Source: Lachnoclostridium sp. UBA1781 (lineage in GTDB: Bacteria; Bacillota; Clostridia; Lachnospirales; Lachnospiraceae). Taken from it: 6,739 nucleotides of DNA. Each line of letters opens with the position of its first letter. The stretch's first letter is position 1. Under the pieces are notes generated by a model. The model was not told the DNA's origin. It saw nothing but the letters and a program-made list of their open reading frames with translations, and searched no databases. Below are positions 1 through 5,568 of the stretch, one piece after another. The position numbers and the translations under genes were made by a program. The stretch covers positions 231-6,969 of the forward strand of contig DCGJ01000132.1 of the NCBI GenBank assembly GCA_002315495.1. Direction: 5' to 3'.

Positions 1-404
1 AATGCGGGGATCATCGACCAGAACGGAATATCCATCATCGTGTAAGTCACACCCCAAAGGATATAGGTCGCTGCCGCATACGCAACCAGTCCGCCACCGG
101 ACAAACTCGGCGGACAGGCAAACATAAAGAACAGAATGATGGCATTGGTCACTGTTCCGATCAAAAGCCACGGGCGAAATCTACCCCATTTGGTTTTCGT
201 CTTCGCAACGATAACACCCATAATCGGATCATTAAACGCATCAAAGATTCGGGCAATCATCAAAATGGTGCCCATCACTGCAGCCTTCACCCCAAGAAGA
301 TCCTGATAGTAATACAGGATGTAGCTTGCGGAAAGCATATAGACCATATCCTTTCCCACCGCACCAAGGCCGTAGGATACTTTTTCTTTCCCTGATAATT
401 TCAT
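1..404 (-). CDS. MelB-like GPH-family cation:sugar symporter (N-terminal part)
   Basis: This is the first 134 codons of an inner-membrane transporter; the rest lies beyond base 1. The translation resembles melibiose permease MelB of the glycoside-pentoside-hexuronide:cation symporters, which move sugars inward with Na+, Li+ or H+. Recognisable stretches are GKD at 17-19, ARIFDAFNDPIMG at 51-63, KWGRFRPW at 72-79, and YILWGVTYTMMDIPFW at 114-129. Asp55 and Asp59 fall at the cation-site aspartates of MelB, and Asp19 and Asp125 match its sugar-binding aspartates, so the fragment looks functional. The start is the ATG at 404-402, preceded by GGAGG about 7 bases upstream. The gene follows nfnB on the same strand but has its own promoter beyond the nfnB terminator. 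The substrate cannot be told from this part; an alpha- or beta-galactoside, pentoside or glucuronide are all possible. Confidence 0.9.
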   Translation of the reverse strand, partial: MKLSGKEKVSYGLGAVGKDMVYMLSASYILYYYQDLLGVKAAVMGTILMIARIFDAFNDPIMGVIVAKTKTKWGRFRPWLLIGTVTNAIILFFMFACPPSLSGGGLVAYAAATYILWGVTYTMMDIPFWSMIPA

Positions 405-500
405 AGGTAAACCTCCAACAATGCTTCGACAATACGCGAATTGCCGTTCGGCACTTTTCCCCATATACGCGAAAATGCGCACAACGCGCCAAAAGAGCCT
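405..500 (-). promoter_or_regulatory. 5' leader of the symporter gene with repeated CGCG-centred sites
   Basis: This is the roughly 96-base untranslated leader between the predicted transcription start and the symporter ATG. The plus-strand 9-mer ATACGCGAA occurs twice, at 432-440 and 465-473, 33 bp apart (about three helical turns). Between them GCCGTTCGGC (443-452) is a near-palindrome, and GCGC at 477-480 and 486-489 form a further inverted repeat. The first 9-mer sits in AATACGCGAATT, a near-symmetric sequence with a central CGCG. Such an arrangement is typical of operators for a sugar-responsive repressor, but no regulator gene is in view and the assignment is inferred. Confidence 0.4.
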
Positions 501-507
501 TTTATCT

Positions 508-536
508 ATTATAGCACGGAAAATAAGGCCTGCCTA
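508..536 (-). promoter_or_regulatory. Sigma-A promoter of the symporter gene
   Basis: A perfect -10 TATAAT (513-508) lies 17 bp from the -35 element TAGGCA (536-531), which matches TTGACA at four of six positions. Transcription would start near base 501. The -35 lies only 4 bases beyond the U-run of the nfnB terminator, so the symporter appears to be a separate transcription unit. Confidence 0.7.
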
Positions 537-540
537 TATG

Positions 541-576
541 CAAAACGGAGCATTTGCCTAAAAGCAAATACTCCGT
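541..576 (-). terminator. Rho-independent terminator of nfnAB
   Basis: Bases 545-557 and 564-576 form a 13-position stem with a single A/C mismatch and a six-base loop. On the minus strand the stem is followed by TTTTG, a short U-run. It starts 37 bases past the nfnB stop codon. On the plus strand the stem is followed by AAAATG, so it is not a terminator in that direction. A second small hairpin (589-593 with 598-602) lies between it and the stop codon. Confidence 0.7.
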
Positions 577-613
577 AAAATGTGTCATATTCGATTGCGA
601 ATCTCTTTCGAAC

Positions 614-1999
614 TTACTTATCCTGAAGATATTCGTCAATGGCCTTTGCTGCCGCCTTACCTGCACCCATTGCAAGAATAACGGTTGCTGCACCGGTAAC
701 GGCATCACCACCGGCATATACGCCCTCCTTGGAGGTCTTACCGGTTGCTTCGTCAGCGATAATGCAACGCCACTTATTGATGTCAAGACCAGGAGTGGTC
801 TGAGAAATCATTGGGTTCGGGCTGGTACCGAGAGACATGATAACGGTATCAACATCGATAACAAACTCAGAGCCCGGAACCTCTACAGGTCTTCTTCTGC
901 CGCTTGCATCCGGCTCACCAAGCTCCATACGGATACACTTGATACCGCTTACTGCGAAGTTCTCATCCTGCAAAATCTCGATTGGGTTGCAGAGGAGATC
1001 GAAAATGATGCCCTCTTCCTTAGCGTGATGAACTTCCTCAACTCGAGCCGGAAGCTCAGCCTCGGAACGACGATATACAATATGGGTTTCTGCGCCGAGA
1101 CGAAGTGCGGTTCTTGCAGCATCCATTGCTACGTTACCACCACCGACAACAGCAACCTTCTTACCACGGAAGATTGGGGTTGTGCTGTTCGGATCAAAAG
1201 CCTTCATAAGGTTGCTTCTGGTCAGATATTCATTCGCAGAGAATACACCGTTTGCCTGCTCACCAGGAATACCCATGAACTTCGGAAGACCTGCACCGGA
1301 ACCGATGAATACAGCCTTGAAATCTTCCTCATCCATCAACTCGTCAATCGTTACGCTCTTACCGATAATAACGTTGGTTTCAATCTTAACACCGAGAGAC
1401 TTAACGTTCTCGATTTCCTTCTTAACAACTGCTTCCTTCGGAAGACGGAACTCCGGAATACCGTAAACAAGTACACCGCCTGCCTCGTGAAGAGCCTCGA
1501 AGATGGTTACATCGTAGCCTGCCTTTGCAAGGTCGCCTGCACAGGTAAGACCAGCAGGGCCTGCGCCGATAACTGCTACCTTCTTGCCGTTCTTATTTGC
1601 AGGAGCTTCCGGCTTAATGCCATTCTCTCTTGCCCAGTCAGCAACAAATCTCTCAAGCTTACCGATGGAAACCGGCTCGCCCTTGATGCCACGAATACAA
1701 AGACCTTCACACTGGGTCTCCTGCGGACATACACGACCGCAAACAGCCGGAAGTGCAGAAGAACAGCTGAGAATATCAAATGCCTTCTTGAACTCACCGT
1801 TCTTTACTTCATTGATGAATGCCGGAATGTTAATGTTAACCGGACAGCCGGTAATACACTTAGCATTCTTACAGTTAATACATCTGGAAGCCTCGGCCAT
1901 TGCCTCTTCGGCATTGTAACCATAGCAAACTTCCTCGAAATTGGTTGCTCTAACCTGTGGATCCTGCTCACGTACAGGAACTTTCTTAAATACGTCCAT
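614..1999 (-). CDS. nfnB: NfnB: large subunit of NADH-dependent ferredoxin:NADP+ oxidoreductase
   Basis: This 461-residue iron-sulfur flavoprotein belongs to the glutamate synthase small-subunit family. N-terminal cysteines 40, 43, 48, 52 and 87, 91, 97, 101 can carry two [4Fe-4S] clusters. VIGAGPAG (143-150) is the first dinucleotide fold (FAD), VAVVGGGNV (282-290) the second (NADPH), and YAGGDAVTG (428-436) the C-terminal FAD motif. Many databases label such proteins NADPH-dependent glutamate synthase. The directly upstream nfnA partner and the absence of a glutamate synthase large subunit point instead to NfnB, the subunit that in characterised complexes carries the bifurcating FAD and contacts ferredoxin and NADP(H). 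The ATG (1999-1997) overlaps the nfnA stop as TAATG, and GGAGG inside the end of nfnA lies 9 bases upstream, so translation is probably coupled. The complex is cytoplasmic. Confidence 0.9.
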   Translation of the reverse strand: MDVFKKVPVREQDPQVRATNFEEVCYGYNAEEAMAEASRCINCKNAKCITGCPVNINIPAFINEVKNGEFKKAFDILSCSSALPAVCGRVCPQETQCEGLCIRGIKGEPVSIGKLERFVADWARENGIKPEAPANKNGKKVAVIGAGPAGLTCAGDLAKAGYDVTIFEALHEAGGVLVYGIPEFRLPKEAVVKKEIENVKSLGVKIETNVIIGKSVTIDELMDEEDFKAVFIGSGAGLPKFMGIPGEQANGVFSANEYLTRSNLMKAFDPNSTTPIFRGKKVAVVGGGNVAMDAARTALRLGAETHIVYRRSEAELPARVEEVHHAKEEGIIFDLLCNPIEILQDENFAVSGIKCIRMELGEPDASGRRRPVEVPGSEFVIDVDTVIMSLGTSPNPMISQTTPGLDINKWRCIIADEATGKTSKEGVYAGGDAVTGAATVILAMGAGKAAAKAIDEYLQDK

Positions 2000-2886
2000 T
2001 ACTTGTCACCTCCGCAATTTCCACAGCCACCGTGATGGGTATCGCCTTCCTTTGCTTCCAGGAACTTCTTGCCTTCCACGGTTCTATAAATAGATGCTCT
2101 CTTCATTGCCTGATCAAAGTCAACCAAATGTCCGTCAAACTCAGGTCCGTCAACACAGGCGAACTTAACCTCGCCACCAACGGTCAAACGACATCCACCA
2201 CACATACCGGTACCATCAACCATAACCGGGTTCATGGAAACAACCGTCGGAATGTTCAACTTCTTCGTCGTAAGTGCGCAGAACTTCATCATGATCATCG
2301 GGCCGATTGCGACGCAGACATCGTACTCCTTACCCTCGGAAATCAAATCCTCGATGCACTTGGTTACCATACCGCTTCTGCCGTAGGAACCGTCATCGGT
2401 GGTAATGTAAAGATTCTCTGCAACACTTGCCATCATCTCTTCAAGAATCAGGAAGCTCTTGCTCTTTGCACCAACGATAACATCTGCAGGAACGCCCTGC
2501 TCCTTCAACCACTTAACCTGTGGGTAAACCGGTGCGGTACCTACACCACCGGCAACGAATAAAATCTTCTTCTGCTTCAGCTCTTCCAATGGCATCTTGC
2601 AGAACTCGGACGGCTGACCGAGAGGTCCTACAAAATCATGGAAAGCATCGCCTGCCTTAAGCTGTGCAAGCTTCAGGGAACCGGCGCCAACAACTTGGAA
2701 TACGATGGTAATCGTACCGGCTGCTCTGTCATAGTCACAAATCGTGAGCGGAATACGCTCCGCATTTTCATCAGAACGAACGATAATAAACTGACCCGGC
2801 AAGCAGTTCTTAGCAACACGCTCTGCCTTAACAATCATAAAATAAATGTTGTTCGTCAATTCTCTTGCTTCAAGAATCGGATACAT
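1999..2886 (-). CDS. nfnA: NfnA: small subunit of NADH-dependent ferredoxin:NADP+ oxidoreductase
   Basis: This 295-residue ferredoxin-NADP+ reductase-like protein is of the type often annotated as a sulfide/dihydroorotate dehydrogenase-like FAD/NAD-binding protein. Visible are the FAD-binding RIPLT (44-48), GPLG (87-90), the nucleotide-binding VAGGVGTAP (111-119), and a C-terminal [2Fe-2S] segment with Cys229, Cys232 and Cys244. In characterised NfnA the cluster has three cysteine ligands and one aspartate; Asp224, in VDGTGMCGGC, is the likely aspartate. NfnA is the NADH-side subunit: with NfnB it couples NADH and reduced-ferredoxin oxidation to reduction of two NADP+. The start is supported by AAGGAGGAG (2900-2892), five bases before the ATG. 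The last residues, GDTHHGGCGNCGGDK, add two extra cysteines and two histidines. A PyrK-like role is less likely because no pyr gene is nearby and the partner is NfnB. Confidence 0.9.
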   Translation of the reverse strand: MYPILEARELTNNIYFMIVKAERVAKNCLPGQFIIVRSDENAERIPLTICDYDRAAGTITIVFQVVGAGSLKLAQLKAGDAFHDFVGPLGQPSEFCKMPLEELKQKKILFVAGGVGTAPVYPQVKWLKEQGVPADVIVGAKSKSFLILEEMMASVAENLYITTDDGSYGRSGMVTKCIEDLISEGKEYDVCVAIGPMIMMKFCALTTKKLNIPTVVSMNPVMVDGTGMCGGCRLTVGGEVKFACVDGPEFDGHLVDFDQAMKRASIYRTVEGKKFLEAKEGDTHHGGCGNCGGDK

Positions 2887-2911
2887 TTGTTCTCCTCCTT
2901 AGGAACTTTTA

Positions 2912-2937
2912 CGGGTGCACATACACAGCACATCCCG
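2912..2937 (-). other. Stem-loop at the 5' end of the nfnAB transcript
   Basis: On the minus strand, CGGGATGTGC pairs with GTGCACCCG around the seven-base loop TGTGTAT, with one bulged A and two G-U pairs. The predicted transcription start is at about 2938, so the hairpin would form at the very 5' end of the mRNA. No U-run follows, so it is not a terminator for the upstream gene. It may stabilise the mRNA; no known riboswitch class fits so short a leader. Confidence 0.45.
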
Positions 2938-2944
2938 AAAAATA

Positions 2945-2973
2945 ATTTTATCACATCAAGGCTAAAACCACAA
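2945..2973 (-). promoter_or_regulatory. Probable promoter of nfnAB
   Basis: The -10 TAAAAT (2950-2945) and -35 TTGTGG (2973-2968) are separated by exactly 17 bp. The -35 keeps only the TTG of the consensus. The element begins 4 bases past the stop codon of the cyclase gene. I see no convincing terminator between them, so read-through from the cyclase gene is also possible. Confidence 0.5.
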
Positions 2974-2976
2974 CTG

Positions 2977-4860
2977 CTATTTTCGTGATTTTGTCTTTTC
3001 GACATACATCAACTGATCAGCCTGGTTCATCATATGCTCAAGAGAAGAAATATCCTCTCCTCTTTCCACAACGACACCACAGCTGGCTCCGAGCGAATAC
3101 GGAAGTCCCGAGCGCACATTATAGTGTTCGAGTTCCTCCTGAAACGCCTTCACAAGCGCTTTTCCATCGCCTCGATTCTCACACGGCTGCACCAGTACAA
3201 ACTCATCGCCACCAACACGGCAGCACACTGCTTCCGGACTTGTTACACGACGAATTGCCTCTGCAATCCGAAGAATCGCCCGGTCACCCGAAGCATGTCC
3301 GTAGGTGTCATTTATCGCCTTCAGACGATTCATGTCCATGGTAACCAAAAGCACGCGGGAATTATCCTTTCGTGCCTGCTCTAACACCTGCTCCCCGAAT
3401 CGGTGCAGACCAAAGCGATTATACAGTTTTGTCAGCGGATCCTGTACATACATCTCATCGAGATGCTTCACCATCTTCTCATGTTCCTTCTTCATAAACC
3501 ATGTTCCAAACGCATTCGCCACAGCCCGCAGCCAGGTGTGGAACAAAGACATTCGAAGCGGTTCCGTCGGATGGATTCCAACCACATAACCGATGGTAAT
3601 CTCCTGCGCATAAACCGGATAGAAAAATGCGGCCGCATTTCCCTTCTGATTCACATCCATATCCTCCATCAATCGACTGACGGTGGCCCGCTCCCCCTCC
3701 ACGGGTGATGCGGCCTGCAGATGGTAGAAGTTTTGATTTACCGTATATCCGCTCTCCAGCAGATCGTCATCGATATCCAGCACATCCGAATTCAGGGCCA
3801 GGTAAAGATCCAGTTTGAAGACCTCGGTATATTTCCGAATCGTGGATAACATATGCTCCATGGAATCCATGCCAATCAGATCATGCGTCATCTCAATGAT
3901 GATATTGTTGAAGCGGTCACGCAGACGAATCTCCTCATCCTTCTGCTCGTACAATCGTTGCGCATTCATCATATTACACGGCACACATCCGCAGCTCTGA
4001 TTTTCAATCAGACGGACCTCGACGTAAGTTGTCGAATCCACTTCTTTTCCACTCCAGAGTTTTTTGAAAATGCGCACCGCCTCCTCGCCGGACTCCTTAA
4101 TCGGACGGCGAATACTTGCAAGCGCCGGATAATAGGACTGCCCCTCCGGAAGTCCGTCAAATCCGGTAACAATCACATCCTTTGGAACCTTATAGCCCTT
4201 TCGAGTTATATAATTAATGGTCTGAAGCGCCATCACATCATTGGCGCAGACAATGGCATCCGGCATATCCCCACTGGTTTCGAAATATTCCTCCAAAACC
4301 TCCTCGGTTCGTCCGCCAAACTCACCATATCCGATTCTGTTCTCTTCCACCGGAATATCATATTCACGCAAAACACGCCGATATGCTTCCACACGCTCCT
4401 CAGACTGACGATTCCCACGAAATCCCGAAATAAAGTTAATGGTTCTTGCTCCGTGAACTTCTACCACGTGACGCACCATCATCTCCATTCCCATCGAATC
4501 ATCGAATAAAATGTTGTAACATCCCGGAGTATTCCCCTCAATCTGAACGACGGGAATATTTCTTTCGCAGGCCTTTTCCAGAATACGCTCCATTACGGAA
4601 TCGTTTAAAAAAGACTCCCCCAGTGCAATGATTCCATCCAATTTATCATAATCCGGAAGTTCGAAAATGCGGTTTTCTCCCTGATATACCGCCGGTGTTA
4701 CAATTGCCGTACTTCCGATGTACGGACAATTCATCAGGCTCTGAAAAACAAATACATTCACGTGGTCTTTTTTGGCCTGCTCCAAGACTCCTTCAATCAC
4801 AGCCCCTTGCAATTCCGAATCATCGCCGGCCAGCATCAGGCCGATGGTTTTTCGAATCAT
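2977..4860 (-). CDS. Diguanylate cyclase with LacI-type ligand-binding domain
   Basis: This is a 627-residue predicted soluble protein. Residues about 2-288 form a LacI/GalR-type (type 1 periplasmic-binding) sugar-sensing fold: IGLMLAGDDS near the N-terminus, then CANDVMALQ and VTGFDGLPEG (230-239). It has no helix-turn-helix, signal peptide or membrane segment. A cysteine cluster, CGCVPC (290-295), ends this domain. A helical linker (about 300-345) and a poorly matched, possibly GAF-like domain (about 330-455) follow. The GGDEF domain has DPLTKLYNRFG (474-484), Asp509, INDTYGH (516-522) and an intact GGDEF (550-554), so it should make cyclic-di-GMP from two GTP. The RxxD inhibitory site expected upstream is absent. 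I chose the ATG at 4860-4858 because GGAGGGG lies 7 bases before it; the ATG at 4875 has no ribosome binding site. The ligand is unknown, and a sugar is only the family-based guess. Confidence 0.9.
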   Translation of the reverse strand: MIRKTIGLMLAGDDSELQGAVIEGVLEQAKKDHVNVFVFQSLMNCPYIGSTAIVTPAVYQGENRIFELPDYDKLDGIIALGESFLNDSVMERILEKACERNIPVVQIEGNTPGCYNILFDDSMGMEMMVRHVVEVHGARTINFISGFRGNRQSEERVEAYRRVLREYDIPVEENRIGYGEFGGRTEEVLEEYFETSGDMPDAIVCANDVMALQTINYITRKGYKVPKDVIVTGFDGLPEGQSYYPALASIRRPIKESGEEAVRIFKKLWSGKEVDSTTYVEVRLIENQSCGCVPCNMMNAQRLYEQKDEEIRLRDRFNNIIIEMTHDLIGMDSMEHMLSTIRKYTEVFKLDLYLALNSDVLDIDDDLLESGYTVNQNFYHLQAASPVEGERATVSRLMEDMDVNQKGNAAAFFYPVYAQEITIGYVVGIHPTEPLRMSLFHTWLRAVANAFGTWFMKKEHEKMVKHLDEMYVQDPLTKLYNRFGLHRFGEQVLEQARKDNSRVLLVTMDMNRLKAINDTYGHASGDRAILRIAEAIRRVTSPEAVCCRVGGDEFVLVQPCENRGDGKALVKAFQEELEHYNVRSGLPYSLGASCGVVVERGEDISSLEHMMNQADQLMYVEKTKSRK

Positions 4861-4867
4861 AACAATC

Positions 4868-4874
4868 CCCTCCA
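4868..4874 (-). promoter_or_regulatory. Ribosome binding site that fixes the cyclase start
   Basis: GGAGGGG on the minus strand lies 7 bases upstream of the ATG at 4860-4858. It would fall inside the coding sequence if the longer ORF starting at 4875 were used, so the five extra residues of that version are probably not translated. Confidence 0.75.
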
Positions 4875-4897
4875 TAACTAGTCATAGTGTATTCTAT

Positions 4898-4927
4898 AGT
4901 ATACCATAAAGAACCTGCATTTATCAA
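4898..4927 (-). promoter_or_regulatory. Sigma-A promoter of the cyclase gene
   Basis: The -10 TATACT (4903-4898) and -35 TTGATA (4927-4922) each match consensus at five of six positions, with an 18-bp spacer. The predicted start near 4891 gives a leader of about 30 bases. Confidence 0.65.
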
Positions 4928-4990
4928 AAGAAACCTTTGTATTCTCTGTAGAAAAATCGGCCGCATTTTCGTTCAAATGAAACAAAATAC

Positions 4991-5000
4991 GAAACGTTTC
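4991..5000. promoter_or_regulatory. Perfect palindrome GAAACGTTTC, candidate operator
   Basis: This 10-bp perfect inverted repeat with a central CG directly abuts the -35 element (5001-5006) of the plus-strand gene and lies about 64 bp upstream of the cyclase -35. The AAACGTTT core resembles operators of LacI-family repressors in general. It does not match the CcpA cre consensus, because the flanking TG and CA are missing. A bound protein would be well placed to control the rightward gene. Confidence 0.45.
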
Positions 5001-5028
5001 TTGTCTTTTTAGTATTCTATGCTATAAT
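5001..5028 (+). promoter_or_regulatory. Sigma-A promoter of the DTTGDG-repeat gene
   Basis: The -35 TTGTCT (5001-5006) and -10 TATAAT (5023-5028) are 16 bp apart, and TGC just before the -10 makes it an extended -10. Transcription should start near 5035, leaving a leader of about 32 bases with AAAGGA (5052-5057) as ribosome binding site. Confidence 0.7.
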
Positions 5029-5066
5029 AGGAACACTGAGTATTTTTTTCGAAAGGAATATATGAT

Positions 5067-5438
5067 ATGAATAGCAAACTTACAAAGATTTTGGCAGCCA
5101 TCGGTGCAATTACTGTCATTGGTTACTTCCTTGCAAAGCTTTACAATAAGAAGAAATTTGCAGAAGAGAATTTCGATGAAATGGACCTCGATTTAGAGGA
5201 CCCGGAAGATCCGGAAGACATCTTCGTTGAGGATCCGGTTTTCGAGGAAGGAAAGAATATGATTTCCCTCGACACGACCGGCGACGGCAAGATTGACACC
5301 ATCCTGATGGATACTTCCAACGACGGAGAGGTAGACACGATTCTTCTTGACACCAATTCCGATGGAAGCTTTGATACCATGCTGGCTGACACGACCGGTG
5401 ATGGCAAGATGGACTCCATGGTTTCCGTTGAGGAATAA
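5067..5438 (+). CDS. Small membrane-anchored acidic protein with DTTGDG repeats
   Basis: I do not recognise this 123-residue protein as a named family. Residues about 8-22 form a single hydrophobic helix flanked by lysines (K4, K7; K24, K28-30), with no clear signal-peptidase site, so it is probably an uncleaved anchor. Residues 32-62 are strongly acidic, including DPEDPED (45-51). Residues 68-119 are four consecutive 13-residue repeats of the form x-D-T-x-x-D-G-x-x-D-T-x-L, for example DTTGDGKIDTIL. The D-x-x-x-D-G-x-x-D spacing resembles dockerin and thrombospondin type-3 calcium loops but lacks the position-12 acidic ligand of an EF-hand, so calcium binding is only inferred. The more numerous lysines after the helix could place the repeats in the cytoplasm; topology is open. 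The start is supported by AAAGGA nine bases before the ATG. It has its own promoter and terminator, so it is probably monocistronic. Confidence 0.85.
   Translation: MNSKLTKILAAIGAITVIGYFLAKLYNKKKFAEENFDEMDLDLEDPEDPEDIFVEDPVFEEGKNMISLDTTGDGKIDTILMDTSNDGEVDTILLDTNSDGSFDTMLADTTGDGKMDSMVSVEE
5268..5423 (+). repeat. Four tandem 39-bp units encoding the 13-residue DTTGDG repeat
   Basis: The units begin at 5268, 5307, 5346 and 5385. Units 1 and 4 share GACACGACCGG and most of the following bases; units 2 and 3 have diverged more at the DNA level while keeping the D, T, D-G and D positions. This suggests old internal duplication under protein-level constraint rather than a recent slippage array. Confidence 0.85.
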
Positions 5439-5469
5439 GCAGTTTTCGTTAATCATTCACGAAAGAAGC

Positions 5470-5512
5470 AAGGGCGTTTTCCAAACTTTTCAGTTGGAAA
5501 ATGCCCTTTTGT
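5470..5512 (+). terminator. Rho-independent terminator after the DTTGDG-repeat gene
   Basis: Bases 5470-5484 and 5494-5508 pair over 15 positions with a single G-U wobble around a nine-base loop; the T-run is 5507-5510, then GT. It begins 31 bases after the stop codon. The outer part of the 3' arm overlaps the predicted -35 of iorA. Confidence 0.85.
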
Positions 5513-5522
5513 GTTGTATAAT
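5494..5522 (+). promoter_or_regulatory. Predicted promoter of iorA, overlapping the upstream terminator
   Basis: A perfect -10 TATAAT (5517-5522) lies 17 bp from TTGGAA (5494-5499), a four-of-six -35 that is itself part of the terminator stem. The predicted start is around 5528-5529. Confidence 0.6.
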
Positions 5523-5527
5523 GTTGC

Positions 5528-5543
5528 GAGGGCTTACGCCCTC
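5528..5543 (+). other. Stem-loop at the 5' end of the iorA transcript
   Basis: GAGGGC (5528-5533) and GCCCTC (5538-5543) form a perfect six-pair GC-rich stem with the loop TTAC. It coincides with the predicted transcription start and is followed by an A-rich stretch leading to the GAGG ribosome binding site (5559-5562). There is no T-run, so it is not a terminator; it may protect the 5' end or influence initiation. Confidence 0.45.
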
Positions 5544-5568
5544 CAAAAACGAACAATTGAGGTTTTAT

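Noticed and set aside
554..2035. 493-codon open frame on the plus strand
   Set aside because: It lies wholly opposite nfnB, which has clear cluster and nucleotide-binding motifs and a good ribosome binding site. The antisense product has no recognisable domain, and such frames arise readily opposite codon-biased genes.
2912..2937. Terminator for the cyclase gene
   Set aside because: The stem is followed by TAAAAG, not a U-run, and it sits downstream of a promoter-like element for nfnA.
3853..4509. 218-codon open frame on the plus strand, and similar frames at 2985-3708
   Set aside because: They are antisense to the cyclase gene, with no family resemblance; treated as shadows.
2977..4860. 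Calling this gene a LacI-family transcriptional repressor
   Set aside because: There is no helix-turn-helix or hinge helix before the ligand-binding fold, and the C-terminus is a GGDEF domain.
4861..4875. Upstream ATG at 4875 as the cyclase start
   Set aside because: It has no ribosome binding site, whereas GGAGGGG is properly placed for the ATG at 4860.
4988..5003. CcpA catabolite-repression (cre) site at the palindrome
   Set aside because: The centre fits, but the outer TG and CA of the cre consensus are absent on both sides.
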